The notes beneath the pieces are model-generated. The model ran no database searches. It saw only the letters and a list, made by a program, of their open reading frames with translations, and was not told the origin of the DNA. DNA of 36,430 nucleotides. It comes from Phoronis australis (taxonomy: Eukaryota; Phoronida; Phoronidae). Where the stretch lies: assembly GCA_002633005.1 (NCBI GenBank), contig NMRA01000332.1, forward strand, positions 464,625 through 501,054. Direction: 5' to 3'. The position numbers and the translations under genes were made by a program. The stretch's first letter is position 1. Each line of letters opens with the position of its first letter. Below are positions 22,901-29,900 of the stretch, in pieces.

Positions 22901-25900
22901 TAGTACGGTTGACAATAATTGATATCCAAGCATCAAATTTTAATCAGGTTCTGAGGTCCCTCATCTGACCACAGGTTGGGGTGCCCTTTCAGAAACGAGG
23001 ACATGTACACGAGTCACTGTTTCATAACAATAAAAAACAGATATTTGGGAAAACAATTGTCCTGTGTCAACCACATAATGGGCCATAACATTGTTTATTG
23101 GCAAAACAACAGCATCTTAAAGGGACATTCCTTGATGTGGTAGCCACAATAAATTGGTTCAGCTTGAACACATAAAAGCAGTCAAGTGTCAGAGGGATTG
23201 CTTGAAATGACATTCTACTCACTCCACTAAGCTCATACTTCATTAATTCTGTAAGCCTTAGGGTAATAATCACTTACAGGGATTCCGCATTTTTAAAGAA
23301 CTACTTTTCTCCAGGCATCAAACTGGCTCTCAAGATCAGGAACCCCTGTGACTATTGCCTTTTTTACTGTAAACTGTAAGTCCTCTAATTAAAAAGAAAT
23401 GAACTTGTAAACCAAGTACAAAAATTAGCCTCCCATTCACCCACCATCTTTGGAAAGAAAGAATATTTAAGAATATTTAACCGAGACAGATTCAGCAAGT
23501 TAACGCACTACAAAAGACAGCAGCGTTATAACAACAACTTCTTAACTTACTTTTCTCCCACTATGTTCCTCATCTTCTTCACACTCGTAACCACTGAACA
23601 TGTTCGCTTTTAGCATGTCTTTTAACTTCTTCAACTTTGGCTTGCAAGGTCGTAGTTCGAAATAGTTGTGCAGAACCGCAGTTACCTACGTGAGAACATT
23701 TTACCATAATTTCCGTTTGATCATAGTGAGTGTCTAAATTATGATTAGACTGAGCTCTACGCAAGATGTTAATCAATTAAAAAAATTCATTCAAGTTAAT
23801 GGGCTACTTGACATTCACTAAGTAGAGTTAATGAGGAAAGATATTTGATTTCAGCATGTGAACAGACGGACCACAAAACGCAGTTTACATGGACTTTGGG
23901 CTCTTCAGGAGACAAGAGTACCACATGATTTACAGAGTATGCATCTCAATGACTAGGACCCTTGCCTCACAGAAGCCACCGAAGGAATTTTGAGTTGGTA
24001 GTTAGGCATGAATGTTAGAAATCATAACATGTTTTTGTCGTGATAATAGGTGTGCAACTCAGGACGTTAAAAATTTTTGAGTGCTTGAAAATTCAGAAAT
24101 CGCAGCCCCCTACACATTTCACTAACTTTCCATTAACAGCTCAGACGTAATTACCGTAATTACTAATATCCCACGCACCATGAGCTGATATTCGTCTAAA
24201 TTCAAATCGGTGACAATAGCATGCTAGTTTACAAACCCTAAGATAGCATCACGGCCATTTTACTCATCTATTTTCTAAAATTTTTCACTCACTTCTTTGG
24301 GAGTTATGTTTTGCTCCGTGTTGGTAAATGACTCCGGGAACACGACGTCAGGAACAAGAAGCAAGGAGTTGGACGTTTCTGCTTCCTTTAATTCGTAAGT
24401 TTTGTCACGTGTACACAACACGGCTGCCTCACTCTCATCACCTCTTAGGACCAGTCTGCAAAGAGTCAACCAGAGACTTATAGCAATGACACACAGACTT
24501 AAAAGCATCAGACATATTTACCTCAGGTTCAATCGCGTGTAAATGAAAATTAACATTTTCTAAATTTTGTTTCCTCTCCCACAACCATATTATTTGCAAA
24601 GAATTATTTTCAACCAATTTATATAACCTAAATCTTTAAAGTATTTTTGCAACAAAAATAAGGCAGCATGTCTCAAAAGAAAAGTACAAAAATGAAAGGT
24701 TTTACCTACCAAGTAACTTACCTATCTCAAAGGGGTGAGGCTAGGGGGAGGTGGAACAAAACAATTAAGGACTGCATTAAATTCTATAATTATAATACCG
24801 GTAATCTCATTAGCACACACTGGGAACAGGGGGAGTTGAAAGACTCTTGAAATGCGCAGGCACATTTAGTTACAGATTCCTATTCAGAATTTACTGAGCA
24901 ACTAAACCAAACAGCCTGGCAGCCCGTAAATGATTTACTAACGGACAAAACAATCAGCATCGTGACTGGCTGTTCAGAAGTTTCTAAATCAATCAGCAAA
25001 ATGCCTCTCACAATCATTCATGAGTCTAGTTCTAAAGTCGCCCTTAAGAGGTGCTGGCATGTGAGTGAGTTATAAGCGACTAGCACCTTTCTCCAACTTC
25101 CAGAAGTCTAAAGCAATCAGCATCCAACTCCAGCAATCGAACGTCTTCATCATTCAGTGTTGACGAAAAATGGACGGTTTGAACTGTGGGCTGGAGATCA
25201 CTTCTGTCTATTTTAGCAAAATCTGTGATCTTGTTGATGACTTCCAGAGTCCTGTAATCAAAGAAAAACGGATAAAAATATAATTCAACCTCAACGTGTA
25301 AGGAAAATGTTGATGACAACAAACCAGTCATGTGATGATGGATGAGCATGCGAGTGTGTGGTGCGTGTGTGCATGCGTAGACCTTAATTCAACTCATACC
25401 ACTTGACCTACCCAAGGCTAACACAGCTGTTCAATTAACAGGAACGTCAAGCGAAGAGCAATGCAATTGTTTTAGCGACAAAATGAAGTAATTAAAAAAA
25501 CAATTAACTCAGTTGCGGCTGGGTGTAACAGAAGAATTAAGTGCAATTAGCAATATGCAAAAAACATTGCATGAATTAGCGGCTAGATGCAATGTTAAAA
25601 ATTTATGTATAGCAAAAGTTTAACAACAATGCTGGTGGGTACAGAACACAGAGAAAGTTTCGCTGAACAGAAATTCCAGGACATCACCAGTGATGCTACA
25701 ATCTGACACCAGGTGGTGCACCCCTGCTCCCAAAGATTGAGGGTAGTATTGTGAGTGGCGCACAGCTGAATTGCCTTTCCATATCCCTTGCCAATGGACA
25801 ATTGCCTCTTGACCAATCGGTTTCGATGCTTGCTTTGCATGCAGAAGATCCCGGATTCAGGTATGCCATGGGAGCTTATCTCGATCTTTTTAGAAAATAC

Positions 25901-26808
25901 CTCTCAAGCACTATATATTTAATAAAGAGACTTCCACAGTCTGCCGGAAGTATTACGAGGTTCTTCATTCAGTCACTGCACGGCGCACTTGTCAATTAAT
26001 TGTTAGCTAACCCACGACTGGCTATACAAAGGCACATATGTACAAAAGAGGTAGAAGGGCTATGTACAGAAAGTATACAAACACACCAGGCATCAAAATG
26101 ACAGTATTTGACAGCGTAGGAAAAGTCAATTGGCATTCACAAGCTTGGCATATATGGCGACTTAATTCATTAATAAATGTACACCGATATCTTAGCAACA
26201 TCTTATACATTCAGGTAACTTGTTCGATAAAAATACCCCCTGGTGGTGAATAGAATTAAGCCCATACATGGCATAGGCATAAGCGGCGCACCATAGGGGG
26301 ATATAGCCCCCACGTTTTTCAGTGCTACGCCGCACATGGTCTATAGGCAGTGCACCACAGGGGAATTTAGCCCCTCCACTTTTCTCAGAGCTGCGCCACC
26401 CATGAATGATAGAATGTATTGTAGTGGCGACAATACACAGAGTGCTTTCCCTCAGAGCGCAGACGTCTGAGGGCAAGGCCAAAAGAAAGGGCCTATTTGA
26501 TTCATAGTACCCTGGCAGCCCAGTGGCGGATTGAGAAGGGGCCAAGGCCCCCCCCCTAAAACTCTCCCAGATTCCATTTAGTAATTGGGGTGCGAATGTC
26601 TGACGAGCAAAATCCTGGCTATGCCCTGGCCCCCCTAACATAAAATCCTGGATTCGCCCCTGCAGCCCCTGGACTAGAGAGATTGCAATAAACTGAAATG
26701 TACATCAGTGGTGTACAGGGCAAACTAATAAGTTAGCCACAAATCAAGTGTCAGCAATCAATTTAATGTAAAAGATTTGGCCGTATACCTTTCATTACTA
26801 ACTTCCAT
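13824..26808 (-). CDS. DSCC1: DSCC1 (DCC1), sister chromatid cohesion protein, 11 coding exons
   Basis: DCC1 joins CHTF8 and CHTF18 in the alternative clamp loader CTF18-RFC. The complex handles PCNA at replication forks and helps establish sister-chromatid cohesion in the nucleus. Eleven exons on the minus strand join with GT-AG introns and matching phases: 26789-26808, 25087-25251, 24293-24455, 23551-23685, 22441-22531, 19727-19865, 18699-18828, 17511-17588, 16788-16873, 15421-15483 and 13824-13929. They total 1,176 nt, or 391 residues plus stop, against 393 in human. Family landmarks appear in order: LVLRGDE/AAVLC..DKTYELKEAETSN (~63-90), LRPCKPKLKKLK, QASEEEIKAQL, CDYETKVLGFLTQLV, LNEEKICRLFAE, LVDRSCRPEV, REKWTLDDITPYI and NGVKVYNSKKPL at the end. 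The C-terminal half corresponds to the winged-helix part that contacts CTF18 and DNA polymerase epsilon. Assignment is from remembered family sequence, but the colinearity is decisive. Confidence 0.96.
14112..14205 (+). mobile_element. tRNA-derived SINE-like fragment in DSCC1 intron 10
   Basis: A tRNA-like head shows an A-box-like tggttcagtggc at ~14127 and a B-box-like ggattcaagtcc at ~14172. Spacing is near that of a tRNA, but the acceptor stem does not pair. The A box resembles that of tRNA-Gly/Asp. It is probably a SINE relic rather than a gene; the tail border is not defined. Confidence 0.45.
14805..15202. repeat. Inverted repeat pair, 19 bp perfect, ~400 bp apart
   Basis: ttgcatgaaacagtcccaa at 14805-14823 is the exact reverse complement of 15184-15202. 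It may mark the ends of a non-autonomous DNA element inside DSCC1 intron 10, but no flanking duplication is seen. Confidence 0.55.
15421..15483 (-). CDS. DSCC1: DSCC1 coding exon 10 (residues 336-357)
   Basis: Acceptor ATTGGTCTAG, donor ATCAC|GTAAGT. Encodes FDVLFRTREKWTLDDITPYI, a short exon easy to miss; vertebrates have LFSLREKWTEEDIAPYI. Confidence 0.95.
16788..16873 (-). CDS. DSCC1: DSCC1 coding exon 9 (residues 308-336)
   Basis: Acceptor CCTTTTGAAG, donor AAAG|GTAGGG. Encodes GMVLVDRSCRPEVIKYFPVE and DLPEDPGER, colinear with LALVDRHSRPEIIF and DDLPED in vertebrates. Confidence 0.95.
16917..17410. repeat. Diverged ~250-bp tandem duplication in DSCC1 intron 8
   Basis: Copy 1 (~16917-17165) and copy 2 (~17172-17410) share ordered words: cgact.aagg, gtcattttcaactc, aacataaatgaatcca, gcatttccca and gacattttccg. 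The offset drifts from 262 to 245 bp through indels. Several shadow ORFs arise from it. Confidence 0.8.
17511..17588 (-). CDS. DSCC1: DSCC1 coding exon 8 (residues 282-307)
   Basis: Acceptor CTCATTTTAG, donor CAG|GTAAGT, both phases 0. Encodes FNLHEFLDAWQQSVPMGM, matching the family's FNLAEFQEVWQQSVPEGM. Confidence 0.96.
18699..18828 (-). CDS. DSCC1: DSCC1 coding exon 7 (residues 238-281)
   Basis: Acceptor TTGTTATTCTAG, donor GACAAG|GTAAAT. Encodes SIVKHMLDCYG and KLNEEKICRLFAELIL. The frame open to 18893 upstream of the acceptor is intronic. Confidence 0.95.
19360..19416. repeat. Short inverted repeat (agctttcgagcct / aggcttgaaagct)
   Basis: A 14-15-bp stem with one mismatch encloses ~28 bases in DSCC1 intron 5. 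Such ctttcgagcc hairpins often accompany Penelope-like and related elements. A Penelope fragment lies 2.2 kb away, but a link is not shown. Confidence 0.45.
19727..19865 (-). CDS. DSCC1: DSCC1 coding exon 6 (residues 192-238)
   Basis: Acceptor TTGTTTCAG, donor TCAAG|GTATAC. Encodes YMRMFHCDYETKVLGFLTQL and NSWEFNRVPL, matching the family's YWRILEFDYEMKLLNHVTQL block. It follows the longest intron (2,575 bp), which is loaded with transposons. Confidence 0.96.
20249..21065. mobile_element. PIF/Harbinger-like non-autonomous DNA transposon, 817 bp
   Basis: The element begins GGGCTGTTCCAGTAAAATC and ends with the near-exact reverse complement (gattttgctggaacagccc). The inverted repeats extend ~36 bp through the G-run/C-run. 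It is flanked on both sides by TAA (20246-20248 and 21066-21068), the 3-bp TWA-type duplication typical of PIF/Harbinger. Internally there are repeated atgggtggt words near both ends. No transposase reading frame was found, so it is non-autonomous. It sits in DSCC1 intron 5. Confidence 0.8.
21066..21150. repeat. 43-bp tandem duplication beside the Harbinger-like element
   Basis: taagcttgacctaattagcg (21066) recurs as taagcttgacctcattagcg (21109), and the match continues through attattccaaaa. It begins exactly at the element's right target-site copy. Confidence 0.75.
21672..22140 (+). pseudogene. Penelope-like element fragment with GIY-YIG endonuclease
   Basis: Read on the plus strand across frame breaks: ECKCGVMYQVDCASCE, then YIGESGRQLRTRIDEH, AILEHAHSFHHW, KIKEVI-stop-IKRGNLTINRD and GIELPHIYN. 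This is the C-terminal order of the GIY-YIG nuclease that follows the reverse transcriptase in Penelope-like elements (Y-I-G-E-S-G-R with Arg and EH downstream). There is a frame change at about 21890 and an in-frame TAG at about 22060, so it is dead. No reverse transcriptase part was found upstream, indicating 5' truncation. It lies antisense to DSCC1 in intron 5. Confidence 0.75.
22441..22531 (-). CDS. DSCC1: DSCC1 coding exon 5 (residues 162-192)
   Basis: Acceptor ATTTTTTTCAG, donor GACG|GTATTT, phases 0 and 1. Encodes YTLAEILDSVQASEEEIKAQ and LVKLHALEIDG, a nearly invariant family segment. Confidence 0.96.
23277..23348. repeat. Hairpin repeat family A, copy 1 (DSCC1 intron 4)
   Basis: A ~72-nt imperfect palindrome whose words (cgcattttt, agaact, ttttctcca, atcaaactgg, ctctcaa, acccc) recur in order at 33366-33437. 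An acceptor-like and a donor-like site flank it on the minus strand, but it is excluded from DSCC1. All frames compatible with the neighbouring exons hit stops, and exons 4 and 5 join perfectly without it. Confidence 0.65.
23551..23685 (-). CDS. DSCC1: DSCC1 coding exon 4 (residues 117-161)
   Basis: Acceptor CACGTAG, donor AAA|GTAAGT, both phases 0. Encodes VTAVLHNYFELRPCKPKLKK and an acidic tail (ECEEDEEHSGRK), matching the family's YWELRRRRPKLKKLKKLL region. Confidence 0.95.
24293..24455 (-). CDS. DSCC1: DSCC1 coding exon 3 (residues 62-116)
   Basis: Acceptor CTCTTTGCAG, donor GAA|GTGAGT. Carries the most conserved block, RGDESEAAVLCTRDKTYELK. The hydrophobic residues read upstream of 24455 belong to the intron. 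Confidence 0.95.
25087..25251 (-). CDS. DSCC1: DSCC1 coding exon 2 (residues 7-62)
   Basis: The acceptor TTTGATTACAG precedes GACTCTGG and the donor is AAAG|GTGCTA. The ORF start further right (at 25349) is intron read-through. Encodes ...LLELDADCFRLLEVGER, matching the family's LLELEPTLCQQLE region. Confidence 0.92.
26258..26408. repeat. Hairpin repeat family B, copy 2 (tandem dimer, DSCC1 intron 1)
   Basis: Two 64-bp-spaced units begin gcggcgcaccatag (26283) and gcagtgcaccacag (26347). Each folds through ggggg...ccccc, with outer arms gcggcg...cgccgc in the first unit. The family's other copy is at 8815-8960. A 149-codon minus ORF across this and the next repeat is not credible as a gene. 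Confidence 0.7.
26521..26662. mobile_element. CAGTGGCGGAT-type MITE (hAT-like), 142 bp
   Basis: The left end cagtggcggattgag and the reverse complement of the right end, caggggcgaatccag, form imperfect terminal repeats. The element is flanked by cagcc on both sides. CAGTGGCGGAT ends are common among hAT-related non-autonomous elements; the superfamily assignment is inference. It lies in DSCC1 intron 1, ~125 bp from the first exon. Confidence 0.5.
26789..26808 (-). CDS. DSCC1: DSCC1 coding exon 1 (20 nt, MEVSNE + 2 nt)
   Basis: The ATG at 26808-26806 starts six codons plus AG, then the donor GTATAC. It joins in phase 2 to exon 2 to read MEVSNERTLEVINK. It was chosen because it restores an N-terminus like that of the family, within the shared promoter region. 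Confidence 0.85.
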
Positions 26809-26915
26809 GCTGACAATTTCGCAAAATTACCCGCGTTTCTGAAGAATAACTTCCGCCTTACCCAGCTAACCAATCATCGTTCTCTTACATGGACAGCCCG
26901 AATCTAAAATCCAAA
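26809..26915. promoter_or_regulatory. Bidirectional promoter between DSCC1 and the EPS15-like gene
   Basis: Only 107 bp separate the two divergent start codons. Within it are an E2F-like cccgcg (26830-26835), an ETS-like acttccgc around 26849-26857 and a CCAAT box (26870-26874, NF-Y type). A YY1-like caaaatggcggc (26912 onwards) overlaps the EPS15 start codon. No TATA box is seen. The layout is typical of TATA-less housekeeping bidirectional promoters, implying shared regulation of a replication gene and an endocytosis gene. Confidence 0.7.
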
Positions 26916-26942
26916 ATGGCGGCTCTTCCTCCGTTGGCGCAA
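26916..26942 (+). CDS. EPS15L1: EPS15-like exon 1 (27 nt, MAALPPLAQ)
   Basis: The start lies in a YY1-type context (caaaATGGcggc) and the donor is caa|gtacgc. The residues match MAAPLIPLSQ of vertebrate EPS15L1 in type and length. Confidence 0.85.
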
Positions 26943-29900
26943 GTACGCATAGATTTTTTATTTACTTGTTTTTATGCTGCATCTTTGGCACTTGAAAGTA
27001 CATTGTCTGTTTGTTAATGATGCGTATTTGTAAATTGTATTGTTGTCATAGTAATCGAACAAAATGTTCTGTATTAAAAAATGTAGACTCTGTAAACATC
27101 GTGACCAGTCACACCCCTCTCACAGCAGTCCACTCGGCCTCAAGACCTCCAGGCTCAGCCCAGCCTCACATGCCTCACTCAATAAACCTAGTTTACGCCA
27201 GAACGTTGGCTATGAATTTTGAACTTGACTTTATGGTCAAATGGAAAAGAACATTTTGACATTAAAATCCTTTGTTTGACGTGGCAGCTCCTTTGCCTTT
27301 GGTTGGCTTTGCTACAAGTTACATCAGCGTTCAGCCTCCCGTTCAGTAATGCTAGGACCTCGCTGAAAAGCAAGACTTCGCGAGATTACGTGAGATACTG
27401 CCGTGTATTTTAAATGAGCACACGTGACTTTGACTAGGTTTTAGCTAGGTCCTAGCGTAGGTCCTAGCGTAGGTCCTAGCGTCTACTGAACGCATACCAG
27501 TTTTCCTACTTCATGCCTTATTACGGCCTAGGCAATGACCATCGCCTCTGTTGGCCCGAAGCAGAGGCGATGTAGAGGCTATAGGCGCTCTGTACGCCGG
27601 AAGCTTTTCGGCGAATTATGCCTCGCACCGACTAAACCATCAAAGTCACGTTGTTACAAATACCTTTTGTGCATAGAGGAACACCTTAGGAGGTTGTCGA
27701 TGTGTTTAATTCCTTCCAACTCGAACAAATACTCCCGTTATGAAACTTTTTCTTCGAGCGTTGCGTTGTTGTAAGTACCTTTTGCGCATAGGGGCACACT
27801 TTTGAAAGCAGTTGAAGTCTTTTAATTCCTTCTGACTCGAACAAATGCTCTTGTAATCAAACCACAGTTCTTTATTCAGTTGCCTAATTTTCAACTGGCC
27901 ATTTTTACACTGCATGTGCCAGGGGATGGCACTCACCATCTCGACAGCCAGTTAAGCCAATGGCACTCTCTAAAGTTGGAACCAATGTTGCATGCCCGGG
28001 GGTTGAACCTGGTTTTGCCGGATAAAGTTTTTTTCTTTGTTGTTTCATGTAGCCTAGGGTTAAGTAACCATGATTTAGGGGAGTGACCGTTCGCATTTTT
28101 TTAAATATGTAAATAAAGGTCGCCATTATGCAAAATTTTATTTTTGCATATAATTTCCTTATCAACCAATGCAGCCAAATAATTTTGACGTTTTACCCAT
28201 GTTTCTGTGGTCAACGAATTTAATAGTGTAAGTTTTTTGGTGAATACATTGTCAATTTGCATAATTTATGCTAATAAAGACCGCATTTATTCAAAATTCT
28301 TCTTGTGCTTATAGCTACTGTAGCAGGTACCACAGATGAAGTATTATGATATTTGCACCTATACTCTTTTGGTCAATTAGTTTAATGGAATCGGTTTGCA
28401 TATTGTTGCATGATAAATTTGCATAATTAGTGCAATTTTGCATAACTATTTCAAATTAAGGGTGCCATTATGCAAAATTTTACTTGTGCTGATAGTTGTG
28501 GTACCAAGCACCACAGGTAAACTCTCATGATATTTGAACCTATGTTCCTATGGTCAATTAAGTTAATGAAACCACTTTGCAAGTTGCATGATAAATTAAC
28601 ATAATTTATGAAAATAAATACGGCCATTATTAAAAATTTGATTTCTGCTCGTAACTTTCTTACAGGGGGCACTACATGTAGATTATTTTAGTATTTTTGC
28701 TGATGAATTTTATGTAATCTGTCATTACGATCTGTAATTTATTGCACAGCAATACAAATTCGAGTTTTGCCTGACACCCAGGATATATGTAGTAGATGAC
28801 CAAATTGTTTAATTGCATAAACCCAGGACATAACCTATCTAATGGAGACCGGTCACAAGACGTTTCAAATGCTAATTCAACACTCGGAACGTGAGCACAC
28901 CGCAGTATAACATGCCCAAAATATTTTGCGGGATAGAAAATTGACAGTTGCAATTCTAGAATTTCATGAAATCGGACCTTTGCAGCAACACCAAATCATC
29001 ACTAGTATGCAATAGGAACGAGTTGGACACCACGCGGAATTGTAGATGGTGAGATTGATTTGTTTATGGCATCTTTCTTCCATCCATAGTCTTCTGGATC
29101 TAGTGCTGGTGACATTCCACCACATGACTAACTGGTAAATGGACTCTGTTTACGTTTACATTCTCTGTGAACGCCTCTGTGACAGTTTGAGGGTGGACAT
29201 ATATTTCTTGCTATTTCTCTTCCCCATACCAGTAGTCTGATTTCTGACATCTTCCTGATTCTCTTCATTCCATAACAGGTGCACATACACTTACTGGCCT
29301 GTTTCATGACATCAGAAAATTGTGCATCAAAAGTGCCGATGCCAGACAAGTCATGTCCAGCTTTCAATATTTTAACGATGGATCCCTTTCCAACTCCATA
29401 GTAGCATGCCACCATGTTACACCCGTACAGTGCATGGGTAGGGAGGAGACCTTCTCAATATCGCTACACGTTTCCAGCATTAACTAAATACATGACTGTC
29501 TACGACTGTTCTATGCTTACTAGGTAATTTCATGGTTGTGGTATTTGAAGCTGTTCCTTGTCTTAGTGATGCAGACGAAGGACAAATACATTTTTGTCAT
29601 CCGAAACAACCTAAAATTTGTTACGTTCACATGCACATTTCACATCCTGCCACACAATAATTGAGCTAGCATCTTGGTGGAATGTCTCCAATGTCCTTGT
29701 ACTGTATTAAGGAACAAGGATCATCATCACTGATTACCTAATTGTGTTCCTAACATACTGATCTGGAAGTCTGATAACATTGCATTTCCCATGCTTATTG
29801 TTTTATGTAGGTCTACATTAACTGTTGAAGTAGCAATCCTGTCACTGCTAATGTTCACTACTGCGTCTTTGGGATAAACCTTGGGATCCAATAGATCAGT

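Noticed and set aside
23281-23391. Extra DSCC1 exon between exons 4 and 5
   Set aside because: Splice-like sites flank it, but frames compatible with exon 4 hit stops, exons 4 and 5 join in phase without it, and the sequence is a copy of hairpin repeat family A.
26192-26641. 149-codon ORF on the minus strand, the longest in the window
   Set aside because: It runs through the family B hairpin dimer and into the CAGTGGCGGAT MITE, has low-complexity proline/glycine composition from G and C runs, and sits inside DSCC1 intron 1.
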